Shown: piece by piece, positions 54,493 through 63,290 of the stretch
Numbering within the stretch: position 1 is the first letter of the stretch
Layout of the letters: each line of letters opens with the position of its first letter
Assembly: GCF_001945395.1 (NCBI RefSeq)
Contig: NZ_MSXV01000055.1
Span: 171,044 to 235,043 of the forward strand
Origin: Pseudomonas sp. PA15(2017)
Lineage (GTDB): Bacteria > Pseudomonadota > Gammaproteobacteria > Pseudomonadales > Pseudomonadaceae
Direction: 5' to 3'
Length of the DNA stretch: 64,000 bases
Position numbers and translations under genes: made by a program
Notes under the pieces: model-generated
The model's input: the letters and a program-made list of their open reading frames with translations, nothing else
Database searches by the model: none
What the model was told of the DNA's origin: nothing

Positions 54493-56379
54493 TCACACCT
54501 GCCGGTAGATCACCGAGCCTTCTTCCCTGAAGCGTTCGGCCTGTTCCTTGAAGCCGGCTTCGACCGCCTTGCTCTCGTCCGACAGACCGTTCTCCTTGGC
54601 GTATTCACGCACTTCCTGGGTGATCTTCATCGAGCAGAACTTCGGCCCGCACATCGAGCAGAAGTGCGCGACCTTGGCCGAGTCCTTCGGCAGCGTCTCG
54701 TCATGGAAGCTACGGGCGGTGTCCGGGTCCAGGCCAAGGTTGAACTGGTCTTCCCAGCGAAACTCGAAGCGCGCCTTGGACAGGGCGTTGTCGCGGATCT
54801 GCGCGCCCGGATGACCTTTCGCAAGGTCGGCCGCATGGGCGGCGATCTTGTAGGTGATGATCCCGGTCTTCACGTCATCCTTGTTGGGCAGGCCCAGGTG
54901 TTCCTTGGGGGTGACGTAGCAGAGCATGGCGCAGCCGAACCAGCCGATCATGGCCGCACCGATGCCGCTGGTGATGTGGTCGTAGCCCGGCGCGATATCG
55001 GTGGTCAGCGGGCCGAGGGTGTAGAACGGCGCCTCGTCGCAGCATTCCAGCTGCTTGTCCATGTTCTCCTTGATCAGTTGCATCGGCACGTGGCCGGGGC
55101 CTTCGATCATGCACTGCACGTCATGCTTCCAGGCGATCTTGGTCAGCTCGCCGAGGGTTTCCAGCTCACCGAACTGGGCGGCGTCGTTGGCGTCGGCAAT
55201 CGAGCCGGGACGCAGGCCGTCACCCAGCGAGAAACTGACGTCGTAGGCCTTCATGATTTCGCAGATTTCCTCGAAATGGGTGTAGAGGAAGTTCTCCTTG
55301 TGGTGGGCCAGGCACCACTTGGCCATGATCGAGCCGCCGCGGCTGACGATGCCGGTGACCCGCTTGGCGGTCAGCGGTACATAGCGCAGCAGTACGCCGG
55401 CGTGGATGGTGAAATAGTCGACGCCCTGCTCGGCCTGCTCGATCAGGGTATCGCGGAACAACTCCCAGGTCAGGTCTTCGGCCACGCCACCCACCTTTTC
55501 CAGGGCCTGGTAGATCGGCACCGTACCGATGGGGACCGGTGAGTTGCGGATGATCCACTCACGGGTTTCGTGGATGTGCTTGCCGGTGGACAGATCCATG
55601 ACCGTGTCCGAGCCCCAGCGAATGCCCCAGGTCAGCTTGGCGACCTCTTCTTCGATCGACGAACCGAGCGCAGAGTTGCCGATGTTGCCGTTGATCTTCA
55701 CCAGAAAGTTGCGGCCAATGATCATCGGCTCCAGTTCGGTGTGGTTGATGTTCGCCGGAATGATGGCGCGGCCACGGGCGACTTCGTCACGAACGAATTC
55801 GGGGGTGATTTCCTTGGGGATGCTGGCACCGAAACTGTTGCCACCATGCTGTTCCTTAAGCAGGCCGGCGGCGCGGTGCTCGGCGAGCTTCATGTTCTCG
55901 CGGATGGCGATGTATTCCATCTCCGGGGTGATGATGCCCTGACGCGCATAGTGCATCTGGCTGACGTTCTTGCCCGGTTTGGCGCGGCGTGGGTTGCGCA
56001 CATGGCTGAAGCGCATCTTGGTCAGTTCGGCATCGGCCAGGCGCTGCTGGCCGAAGTGCGAGGTCAACCCTGGCAGCACCTCGGTGTCGTCGCGGTCGAT
56101 GATCCAGGCGCTGCGCACATCGGCCAGGCCCTTGCGCACGTCGATGGTCACGTTCGGGTCAGTGTACGGGCCGGAGGTGTCGTAGACGGTGACCGGCGCG
56201 TTGATCTCGCCACCGAAATCAGTGGGCGTCACGTCCAGGCTGATCTCGCGCATCGGCACGCGAATATCCGGGCGGCTGCCCTGTACGTAGACTTTCTGCG
56301 ACCGCGGGAAAGGCTGGATCGACTGCTGGTCGACCTGGGCCGATTCACTGAGGTTCTGCTGTTGTTGTTTGACGCTCAT
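54493..56379 (-). CDS. thiC: Phosphomethylpyrimidine synthase ThiC
   Basis: ThiC is a radical SAM enzyme that rearranges 5-aminoimidazole ribotide into the thiamine pyrimidine, HMP-P. The 628-residue protein has the C-terminal cluster motif CSMCGPKFC and the HMP synthase blocks AHHKENFLY and IEGPGHVPM. It is preceded by a TPP riboswitch 322 bases upstream, so thiamine pyrophosphate turns it off. The intervening leader contains a family B repeat and a perfect hairpin, making it much longer than usual. Confidence 0.97.
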   Translation of the reverse strand: MSVKQQQQNLSESAQVDQQSIQPFPRSQKVYVQGSRPDIRVPMREISLDVTPTDFGGEINAPVTVYDTSGPYTDPNVTIDVRKGLADVRSAWIIDRDDTEVLPGLTSHFGQQRLADAELTKMRFSHVRNPRRAKPGKNVSQMHYARQGIITPEMEYIAIRENMKLAEHRAAGLLKEQHGGNSFGASIPKEITPEFVRDEVARGRAIIPANINHTELEPMIIGRNFLVKINGNIGNSALGSSIEEEVAKLTWGIRWGSDTVMDLSTGKHIHETREWIIRNSPVPIGTVPIYQALEKVGGVAEDLTWELFRDTLIEQAEQGVDYFTIHAGVLLRYVPLTAKRVTGIVSRGGSIMAKWCLAHHKENFLYTHFEEICEIMKAYDVSFSLGDGLRPGSIADANDAAQFGELETLGELTKIAWKHDVQCMIEGPGHVPMQLIKENMDKQLECCDEAPFYTLGPLTTDIAPGYDHITSGIGAAMIGWFGCAMLCYVTPKEHLGLPNKDDVKTGIITYKIAAHAADLAKGHPGAQIRDNALSKARFEFRWEDQFNLGLDPDTARSFHDETLPKDSAKVAHFCSMCGPKFCSMKITQEVREYAKENGLSDESKAVEAGFKEQAERFREEGSVIYRQV

Positions 56380-56510
56380 CGGTTGGCTCCTCGGCTGAAT
56401 GTCGGAGAGAACCTGACGGACACGCGCGATGAAGCAACGCCGAGCCGAGACTATTCGAGCATGCAGGAGTCTTGAAGAGCGCCGGCATGATCAAACAGCC
56501 AGGGCGCGGG

Positions 56511-56530
56511 CACACCACGAGTGTGGTGTG
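56511..56530 (-). other. Perfect hairpin in the thiC leader
   Basis: CACACCAC (56511-56518) and GTGGTGTG (56523-56530) make an eight-base stem with a four-base loop, about 130 bases before the thiC start. It lies downstream of the family B repeat in the message. It could be an anti-terminator or terminator partner, or unrelated. Confidence 0.45.
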
Positions 56531-56548
56531 GGGGAATCCACCATGCAG

Positions 56549-56690
56549 ATCGATGAAAAACTATCTGCGTTGCCATCGCGGCGTTAAAAACCGGCTCAAA
56601 ATGCTCATGTACTACTCGTACACTCCGCTTTTTCGCCACTTTTTGCCTTGCGCTGGCTGCCTCGCCTACGTTTTTAAACGATCTGTAGAG
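56549..56690 (-). repeat. Family B repeat, copy 2, in the thiC leader
   Basis: Read on the minus strand this matches the core of 40034-40218: AAAACGTAGG, CAAGGCAAAAA, GGCGAAAAAGCG, GAGCATTTTGA, GAGCCGGTTTTTAACGCC. The inner hairpin TGTAC-GAGTA-GTACA is at 56622-56608 and differs from copy 1 by a paired substitution. The 15-base insert following GCATTTTG in copy 1 is absent. It sits between the riboswitch and thiC and would be transcribed in the leader. Confidence 0.78.
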
Positions 56691-56700
56691 GTGGATACCT

Positions 56701-56790
56701 CTTGTTCCCTACGCAGGCCTTAACCTGATCAGGTTCAACGGGATCCGGAACTCTCCGATCTCAGCCTCCGATTCGAGGCACCCCGACAAG
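56701..56790 (-). promoter_or_regulatory. TPP riboswitch (THI element) of thiC
   Basis: On the minus strand the closing stem is CTTGT (56790-56786) with ACAAG (56705-56701). It encloses GGGGTGCC, GGCTGAGATC, then CCGTTGAACCTGATCAGG and GCGTAGGGAA, the conserved THI-box sequences that bind thiamine pyrophosphate. The match to the known consensus is complete in all conserved blocks. It should repress thiC when TPP is present, by termination or by sequestering the ribosome site. Confidence 0.95.
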
Positions 56791-56935
56791 AACCCGGCCA
56801 GTCTACTGGCAGCCGCCGGTGGCGGCAATGCGAAGGCGACCCGCTGGTCGCGTGGTGGCCGCCACCGTCGCGCCTTGACCACCCCGATGGCCAGGCTTAG
56901 TCTCGCCTGCTACTGCCCCTCTAGGATCCACCGAC

Positions 56936-58366
56936 ATGCTGCGCAGACTCTCCCTGGCCGTTGCCGTGACCGCCACTTCAACCGCCACGGCCTGGGCAGA
57001 ACCCGCGCCGCTATCGGTGCGTACCGACCTGATATCGGTGTACCAGGAAGCCGCCGCCAACAATGCCGATCTGGCCGCGGCCCGCGCCGACTACCAGGCC
57101 CGGCGTGAGGGCGTACCCCAGGCCCGCGCCGGCTTGCTGCCGAACCTCAGTGCCGGCGCCCGGGTCAACGACACCCGCACAGCCCTGCAGCAGCCTTCGG
57201 CCACCCAGTCGCGCAGCGCCACGGTCTACCAGGCCAACCTCAGCCAACCGCTGTTCCGTGCCGATCGCTGGTTCCAGTTGCAGGCCGCCGAGGCGGTCAG
57301 CGAGCAGGCCGCGCTGGAGCTGTCAGCCAATGAACAGAACCTGATATTGCAGAGCGCCGAAGCCTATTTCTCGGTACTGCGCGCCCAGGACAACCTGGCC
57401 TCGACCAAGGCCGAGGAAGCCGCCTTCAACCGCCAGCTCGACCAGGCCAACGAGCGCTTCGATGTCGGCCTCTCGGACAAGACCGACGTACTGCAGGCCC
57501 AGGCCGGCTTCGACAGTGCGCGCGCTAACCGCATCACCGCCCAGCGCCAGGTCGACGATGCCTTCGAGGCGCTGATCACCCTGACCAACCGCGAATACCG
57601 CAGCATCGAGGGTATCCAGCACAGCCTGCCGATTCTCACCCCGATGCCCAATGACGCGACCGCCTGGGTCAACACCGCGGCAGCCCAGAACCTCAACCTG
57701 CAGGCCAGCAACTTCGCGGTCGATGCCGCCGAGGAAACCCTGCGCCAGCGCAAGGCTGGCCATGCCCCGACCCTCGACGCGGTGGCCAGCTACCAGCGCG
57801 GCGACAACGACGCCTTCGGCCTGAGCAATCCCAACTACACCGGGCAGAACTACGGCAGCGACGTGTCGCAGCGCAGCATCGGCCTGGAGCTGAACATCCC
57901 GCTGTACAGCGGCGGCCTGACCAGCTCCCAGGCGCGCGAGGCCTACCAGCGCCTGAGCCAGTCCGAACAACGCCGCGAAGGGCTGCGCCGCGAGGTGGTG
58001 CAGAACACTCGTAACCTGTACCGGGCGGTGAATACCGACGTGGAAACCGTGCAGGCGCGCCGCCAGTCGATCATCTCCAATCAGAGCGCGCTGGAGGCCA
58101 CGGAAATCGGTTATCAGGTCGGCACCCGCAACATCGTCGACGTGCTCGACGCCCAGCGTCAGCTATACAGCGCCGTGCGCAACTACAACGATGCGCGCTA
58201 CGACTACATCCTCAACAACCTGCGCCTCAAGCAGGCCGCCGGCACCCTCAGCCCGGCCGACCTGGAAGCACTGGGCGCCTACCTGAAACCGGACTACAAC
58301 CCGGATCGCGATTTCCTGCCAACGGATCTGGCCAAGGCTGGCGAAGCGCGTTTGCAGGGCGAGTAA
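56936..58366 (+). CDS. tolC: TolC-family outer-membrane efflux protein
   Basis: TolC-type proteins form a trimeric outer-membrane channel for RND, ABC and MFS exporters. The 476-residue precursor has a signal peptide ending TAWA before EPAPLSV, long coiled-coil helices such as AAEAVSEQAALELSANEQNLILQSAEAYFSVLRAQ, and the C-terminal repeat of the same fold with RNIVDVLDAQRQLYSAVRNYNDARYDYI. From memory it corresponds to OpmH of PAO1 by position beside thiC. It may serve type I protein secretion as well as efflux. It is divergent from thiC. Confidence 0.93.
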   Translation: MLRRLSLAVAVTATSTATAWAEPAPLSVRTDLISVYQEAAANNADLAAARADYQARREGVPQARAGLLPNLSAGARVNDTRTALQQPSATQSRSATVYQANLSQPLFRADRWFQLQAAEAVSEQAALELSANEQNLILQSAEAYFSVLRAQDNLASTKAEEAAFNRQLDQANERFDVGLSDKTDVLQAQAGFDSARANRITAQRQVDDAFEALITLTNREYRSIEGIQHSLPILTPMPNDATAWVNTAAAQNLNLQASNFAVDAAEETLRQRKAGHAPTLDAVASYQRGDNDAFGLSNPNYTGQNYGSDVSQRSIGLELNIPLYSGGLTSSQAREAYQRLSQSEQRREGLRREVVQNTRNLYRAVNTDVETVQARRQSIISNQSALEATEIGYQVGTRNIVDVLDAQRQLYSAVRNYNDARYDYILNNLRLKQAAGTLSPADLEALGAYLKPDYNPDRDFLPTDLAKAGEARLQGE

Positions 58367-58419
58367 GCAAAAGGGCGCTCAGGACGAGGAATACAAAGGC
58401 AGTTGTTAAGCAGCCAATC

Positions 58420-58481
58420 GTGGGAGCGCGCCATGCGCGCGAATTCGCGGGCATGAACTAGGCGTCCCCGCGCGCTCCCAC
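58420..58481. repeat. Family C REP sequence, copy 3, between tolC and waaA
   Basis: Perfect twelve-base arms GTGGGAGCGCGC (58420-58431) and GCGCGCTCCCAC (58470-58481) with a 38-base centre. The second half resembles the copy at 14936-14998 over about 35 bases. It lies between convergent genes and could terminate both. Confidence 0.8.
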
Positions 58482-58536
58482 ATGAATCGAGGCTGTGCGC
58501 AGCGTTGCGGCCACATCCAGGCCAATTGAGCAGGCC

Positions 58537-59817
58537 TTAAACGAGTAGCCTTCCCAACCCATCCAGCAGGCGTTTCAACGCCCCCTGATTGGCCTTGAGC
58601 ACCGCCAGCCCGGCATCGCGCATCTCGGCTGCTCTTGCGGGATTACTCAGCAGCATTGCGACCTGATCGCCGAGCGCATCGGCATCTGCGACTTCGCTGA
58701 GCGCGCCGTGCTCGAGCAGTTGCGCGGTGATTTCCAGAAAGTTGAAGCGGTGCGGCCCCATGATCACCGGCAGGCCCAGGGCAGCCGGCTCCAGCGGATT
58801 GTGGCCGCCGGTCTCGACCAGGCTGCCGCCGACGAAGGCGATATCGGCCAGGGCGTAGAGAAACATCAACTCGCCCATGCTGTCGCCGAGCAGCACCTGC
58901 ACATCGGGGCCAACCGCTTCGCCCGAGGAACGCCGCACATAGTTCAGGCCCGCTTCACGTAGTTGTGCCGCCGCCGTGTCGAAGCGCTCCAGGTGGCGCG
59001 GCACCAGGATCAGCAAGGCATCCGGCTGGCTGGTGAGCAATCGCCGGTGCGCCTGAATCACCAGCGCATCCTCGCCCTCGCGGGTGCTCGCCGCGATCCA
59101 CACCGGTCGCTGCCGCGCCTGCCACTGTTCGCGCCGCGCGCTGGCGCGGGCACTCACTTCGGCGTCCACCTGCTGGTCGAACTTGATCGAGCCGGTCACC
59201 TCGACGGCTTCGGGTCGCGCGCCAAGGGCGATGAAACGCTCGGCTTCGACCTGCGTCTGCACCGCGAGCAGGTTCAGCTCGGCGAGCATCGGCGCGGTGA
59301 GCTTGGCGAAACGGCCGTAGCCTCTGGCCGAACGCGCAGACAACCGACCGTTGGCCAACGCCACCGGAATGCCGCGGCGAGCGCATTGGTGGATGTAGTT
59401 GGGCCATAACTCGGTTTCCATGATCACTGCCAACTTCGGCCGCACCTGCTGCAGAAAGCGCGCCGCGGCCCAGGGCAGGTCGTAGGGCAGATAGCAGTGC
59501 TGCACCCGGCCGGCGAACTGCGTCTCGGGAAACAGCGCACGGATGCGCTCGGAGCCGGTGGGCGTCATGCAGGTCAGGGTGATCGGCAAGTCCGGATAGC
59601 GGGCCAGCAGCTCGCGCACCAGCGGCGCCGCAGCGATGCTTTCGCCCACCGATACGGCATGTACCCAGATACCGCCGGGGCGCAGTGGCGGCAGCAGGGC
59701 GAAGCGCTCGCCGATGCGTTTGGCATACGCCGGCGCACGCCAGGCGCGCCAAGCCAGGCGCAGGCCGATCAGCGGCAAACAGAGGTGAAACAGCAGGCTA
59801 TAGAGATATCGATTCAT
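58537..59817 (-). CDS. waaA: Kdo transferase WaaA
   Basis: WaaA adds two Kdo residues to lipid IVA in lipopolysaccharide synthesis. The 426-residue protein has an N-terminal membrane anchor (about 4-22), the conserved E59 in HAVSVGES, and the C-terminal GT-B domain with FVGGSLVETGGHNPLEPAALGLPVIMGPH. It is essential in enterobacteria. It lies 51 bases after a LysR gene on the same strand and convergent with tolC. Confidence 0.95.
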   Translation of the reverse strand: MNRYLYSLLFHLCLPLIGLRLAWRAWRAPAYAKRIGERFALLPPLRPGGIWVHAVSVGESIAAAPLVRELLARYPDLPITLTCMTPTGSERIRALFPETQFAGRVQHCYLPYDLPWAAARFLQQVRPKLAVIMETELWPNYIHQCARRGIPVALANGRLSARSARGYGRFAKLTAPMLAELNLLAVQTQVEAERFIALGARPEAVEVTGSIKFDQQVDAEVSARASARREQWQARQRPVWIAASTREGEDALVIQAHRRLLTSQPDALLILVPRHLERFDTAAAQLREAGLNYVRRSSGEAVGPDVQVLLGDSMGELMFLYALADIAFVGGSLVETGGHNPLEPAALGLPVIMGPHRFNFLEITAQLLEHGALSEVADADALGDQVAMLLSNPARAAEMRDAGLAVLKANQGALKRLLDGLGRLLV

Positions 59818-59868
59818 GGCGGCGAAGCTTAGGGATGCGGGCGGGGCAGCACAAGTCGCGCCACGGGC

Positions 59869-60756
59869 TCATGCCTTGAGTACCCGCAGCCGTTCGGCCA
59901 GCGCCGCTGCCAGCCACTGAGCGGCCGGCCCGAGCGCCTCGTCACGGCGGAATACCATTTCCAGCGGCAGCGGCGGTGCGATCCAGTCGCTGCGCAGCTC
60001 CACCAGATGCCCATGATAGGTCGGGTACTGGGCCACGTGCCGCGGCAGGCAGGCCCAGCCCAGGTTGCGCATCAGCAGCTCGGCCATCGCGTAGAAGCTG
60101 TCTGCATACCAGGCTGAGGGGCTGATCCGTTCGTTGCCTGGGTACTGGGTATCCTGCAGGGTGATCAGCAGTTGGCGGTGGCGCGCCAGCTCACGGCGCC
60201 CGACCGCGCCAGCCTGTGCCAGCGGATGGCCGGCCCCGCACACCATGACCATTTCCACCATGCCCAGGCGCCGTCGTTCGAGTTCCGCCGGCATGCCCTC
60301 ATGGTGGAACAGCAGGCCAAGATCGGCGCGTCGCTCGATGAGCCGACGCGCCACCACGCCCTGCCCGCCGCTGGTCATCTGCACTTCCACACCTGGAAAG
60401 GCGCGTGCCAGGGCCTCGAGACTGTCGAGCACCGGAGGCAGCGGCAAGGCCTCGTCCTGGGCGAGTCGCAGGCAGGCCTCCTCGCCCTTGGCCAGGCCAA
60501 GCGCTCGGCCCTCCAGCCGCTCGCACTGGCGCAACAATTCGCGCGCCTCTTCCAGCAGCGCCTGGCCGGCCTCCGTCAAACGCGGCTGGCGCCCGCTGCT
60601 GCGCTCGAACAGGCGCACGCCGAGATCATCTTCCAATGCCGCCACTGCCGTGCTGACCGCCGACTGCACACGACCCAGGCGACGCGCTACGCCCGAGAAC
60701 GAGCTGCCCTCGGCGACCGCGACGAAAACGTCCAACTGCTCAAGATTCCAGCGCAC
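59869..60756 (-). CDS. LysR-type regulator next to the EmrE-like gene
   Basis: The 295-residue protein has the LysR helix-turn-helix (SFSGVARRLGRVQSAVSTAVAALEDDLGVRLFERSSGRQ, about 17-55) and a full effector domain with AMAELLMRNLGWACLPRHV. It is divergent from an EmrE-type pump gene, and the 86-base gap holds overlapping palindromes built on ACCTA. The layout suggests it controls the pump and itself. In PAO1 the pair is PA4989 and PA4990, from memory. Confidence 0.9.
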   Translation of the reverse strand: MRWNLEQLDVFVAVAEGSSFSGVARRLGRVQSAVSTAVAALEDDLGVRLFERSSGRQPRLTEAGQALLEEARELLRQCERLEGRALGLAKGEEACLRLAQDEALPLPPVLDSLEALARAFPGVEVQMTSGGQGVVARRLIERRADLGLLFHHEGMPAELERRRLGMVEMVMVCGAGHPLAQAGAVGRRELARHRQLLITLQDTQYPGNERISPSAWYADSFYAMAELLMRNLGWACLPRHVAQYPTYHGHLVELRSDWIAPPLPLEMVFRRDEALGPAAQWLAAALAERLRVLKA

Positions 60757-60757
60757 G

Positions 60758-60794
60758 ACCTATCTCCCATATAGATAGGTAATCAGTTTACCTA
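60758..60794. promoter_or_regulatory. Overlapping palindromes between the LysR and SMR genes
   Basis: ACCTATCT (60758-60765) pairs with AGATAGGT (60773-60780), and TAGGTAA (60776-60782) with TTACCTA (60788-60794). Three ACCTA half-sites alternate in orientation in 37 bases. LysR regulators bind T-N11-A palindromes, and the first palindrome fits. One arm lies two bases before the LysR gene start, consistent with autorepression. Confidence 0.7.
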
Positions 60795-60842
60795 ACAGCG
60801 GACGGCGGTAAAATTGTCAGCCCGTCAAGAGGAGTTCTGCCG

Positions 60843-61175
60843 ATGAATGGTTATCTCTATCTCGCCCTGGCGATTGCCGCCGAAGTCGTCGCCACCACTT
60901 CCATGAAGGCCGTGGATGGTTTCAATAAACCCCTGCCGCTGTTGCTGGTAATCGCTGGCTACAGCATCGCCTTCTGGATGCTGATCCTGGTGGTACGCAC
61001 CATTCCAGTGGGTATCGCCTACGCCATCTGGGCCGGGCTGGGCATCGTGCTGGTCAGCATCGCGGCGATGTTCGTCTACGACCAGAAACCGGACCTGCCA
61101 GCCGTGCTGGGCATGGGCCTGATCGTCAGCGGCGTGGTGGTGATCCAGCTGTTCTCCCGCGTCACCGGCCACTGA
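60843..61175 (+). CDS. emrE: EmrE-type small multidrug resistance transporter
   Basis: EmrE is a homodimeric four-helix pump exchanging protons for quaternary ammonium and other toxic cations. The 110-residue protein has the essential E14 in AIAAEVV, Y4, and the substrate residues Y60 and W63 in GIAYAIWAGLGI, so every residue known to matter for polyaromatic cation transport in EmrE is present. The start ATG has a gaggag site upstream. It is divergent from a LysR gene with palindromic sites between them. Confidence 0.92.
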   Translation: MNGYLYLALAIAAEVVATTSMKAVDGFNKPLPLLLVIAGYSIAFWMLILVVRTIPVGIAYAIWAGLGIVLVSIAAMFVYDQKPDLPAVLGMGLIVSGVVVIQLFSRVTGH

Positions 61176-61214
61176 GCGTTATACTGCGCGCCTGTTTTTC
61201 CGAGAGGCGCCCGC

Positions 61215-62387
61215 ATGTCCCAAACTCTGAGCACAGACGTCCTGATCGTCGGCGGCGGCGTTGCCGGCCTGTGGCTGAATGCACGGCTGCGTGCCAAGGG
61301 CTACGCCACGCTGCTGGTGGAGCGCGAAAGCCTTGGCGGCGGTCAGAGCGTCAAGTCCCAGGGCATCATCCACGGCGGCGCCAAGTACGCCCTGCATGGC
61401 GCCCTGAGCGGTGCATCGGAAGCCATCGCCGACATGCCACGGCGCTGGCGCGAGGCGCTGGATGGCACGGGCGAGCTGAACCTGTCCGGCGTGCGCCTGC
61501 TTTCCGACGCCCATTACCTGTGGTCGCCAGGCACCCTGGCCGGCAACCTGACCAGTTTCTTCGCCAGCAAGGCCGTGCGCGGGCGCGTCGACCAGGTCAA
61601 GGGCGAACAGTTGCCGCCGGCGCTGCAGAACCCGAAATTCAAGGGCAAGGTCTATCGCCTGGCGGAATTGGTGGTGGACGTGCCAAGCCTGATCACCCGC
61701 CTGGCCGAACTCGCCAGCGACAGCCTGCTCGCCGCCGATGCCATCGAGCCGCTGCACGACAACGGCCAACTGGTCGGCCTGCGTGTCGATGGTCGTGAAA
61801 TCCGTGCCCAGCGCATCGTGCTCAGCGCCGGTCGCGGCAACGCCGACCTGCTGGCCAGCCTTGGCATTGCACAACCCAGCCAGCAACTGCGCCCACTGCA
61901 CATGGTGATGGTCAAAGGGCCGAGCCTCAAGCCGCTGTACGCCCATTGCCTGGGCGGAGGCCCGAAGCCGCGGATTACCGTGACCAGCCACCCGAGCGCC
62001 GATGGCGAATGGGTCTGGTACCTGGGCGGCGACCTGGCCGAGGCGGACGGCGTGGCACGCGACGAAGCCGCGCAGATCGAAGCGGCGCGCAAGGAGCTCA
62101 CCCAGTTGCTGCCGTGGATCGACTTGTCCACAGCGCAATGGGCGACCCTGCGCGTCGAGCGTGCGGAGCCCGCGCAAAGCGGCCTGGTGCGCCCGGACAA
62201 TGCTTTCTTGAGCGACCAGGGCGCCCTGCTCGTCGGCTGGCCAACCAAACTGGCCCTGGCGCCGGACTTCGCCGATCGCGTGCTGAGCCATCTCGAGCGC
62301 GACGGCATTCGCCCGGCGGCTCGAGCTGCCTTGCCCGAACTGCCGCGCCCGGTTATCGGCCGTACTGCGTGGGAGGCGGCATTCTGA
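61215..62387 (+). CDS. FAD-dependent oxidoreductase of DAO type
   Basis: The 390-residue protein has the FAD-binding motif VLIVGGGVAGLWLNARL at the N-terminus and VKSQGIIHGGAKYAL, features of D-amino-acid oxidase-like dehydrogenases. The substrate is unknown. The final segment LLVGWPTKLALAPDFADRVL is followed by a stop that overlaps the next gene by one base (TGATG), so the two are coupled. No signal peptide is visible. It starts 39 bases after the pump gene and may share its transcript. Confidence 0.82.
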   Translation: MSQTLSTDVLIVGGGVAGLWLNARLRAKGYATLLVERESLGGGQSVKSQGIIHGGAKYALHGALSGASEAIADMPRRWREALDGTGELNLSGVRLLSDAHYLWSPGTLAGNLTSFFASKAVRGRVDQVKGEQLPPALQNPKFKGKVYRLAELVVDVPSLITRLAELASDSLLAADAIEPLHDNGQLVGLRVDGREIRAQRIVLSAGRGNADLLASLGIAQPSQQLRPLHMVMVKGPSLKPLYAHCLGGGPKPRITVTSHPSADGEWVWYLGGDLAEADGVARDEAAQIEAARKELTQLLPWIDLSTAQWATLRVERAEPAQSGLVRPDNAFLSDQGALLVGWPTKLALAPDFADRVLSHLERDGIRPAARAALPELPRPVIGRTAWEAAF

Positions 62388-63220
62388 TGCGCGACCTGCA
62401 CGAGCTGCACCGCACGCTGGGCTCCACCGGCCTGAGCGTTTCCCCCCTTGGCCTGGGCACCGTCAAGCTGGGCCGCGATCAGGGCGTCAAATACCCCAAC
62501 GGTTTCACCATTCCCGATGACCAGCAGGCGCTACAGCTGCTCGGCCTGGCCCGGGAGCTGGGCATCAACCTGCTCGATACCGCGCCGGCCTACGGCACCA
62601 GCGAACAGCGCCTGGGCCCGTTGCTACGTGGCCAGCGCCACGACTGGGTGATCGTCAGCAAGGTGGGCGAGGAGTTCGACAACGGCCTGTCGCATTTCGA
62701 CTTTTCCGCCGCGCACACCCGGCGCTCGGTGGAGCGCAGCCTGAAACGTCTGGAAACGGACTATCTTGACCTGGTGCTGGTGCACTCCAACGGCGACGAC
62801 CTGGCGATCCTGCAGCATGAAGCGGTCTACGAGACCCTGGCCGAGCTCAAGCAGGCCGGGCTGATTCGCGGCTTCGGCTTCTCCGGCAAGACGGTCGAGG
62901 GTGGCCTGCTGGCACTGGAGCGCGGCGACTGCGCCATGGTCACCTACAACCTGGGCGAGCAGCAGGAACGCCCGGTATTGGACTATGCTGCCAGTCACGC
63001 CAAAGGCGTGCTGATCAAGAAAGCCCTGGCCAGCGGCCATGTCTGCCTGGACAGCGGTGTCGACCCGGTACGCGCCAGCTTCGAGCTGATCTTCGCTCAC
63101 CCAGGTGTGGGCAGCGCCATCGTCGGCACCATCAACCCACTGCATCTGGCGCACAACGTGGCAGTGGCTGCCGAGGTTATTTTCGGCACTAAACGTGGTA
63201 ACAGAGGATCAGCAGAGTGA
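62387..63220 (+). CDS. Aldo/keto reductase
   Basis: The 277-residue protein is of the aldo/keto reductase fold, with all four catalytic residues visible: Asp and Tyr in NLLDTAPAYGTSEQRLG, Lys in WVIVSKVG and His in LVLVHSNGDD. It uses NADPH in most members. Its substrate is unknown. It overlaps the FAD gene upstream and is followed 70 bases later by an unknown gene. The three may form a small pathway. Confidence 0.86.
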   Translation: MRDLHELHRTLGSTGLSVSPLGLGTVKLGRDQGVKYPNGFTIPDDQQALQLLGLARELGINLLDTAPAYGTSEQRLGPLLRGQRHDWVIVSKVGEEFDNGLSHFDFSAAHTRRSVERSLKRLETDYLDLVLVHSNGDDLAILQHEAVYETLAELKQAGLIRGFGFSGKTVEGGLLALERGDCAMVTYNLGEQQERPVLDYAASHAKGVLIKKALASGHVCLDSGVDPVRASFELIFAHPGVGSAIVGTINPLHLAHNVAVAAEVIFGTKRGNRGSAE

Positions 63221-63290
63221 TGAACAGGCGTTCCGATAACGCCTTTTGACGCCGCCCAGGCGGCCGACCCCGACGCAAGAAGGAGCCGAC

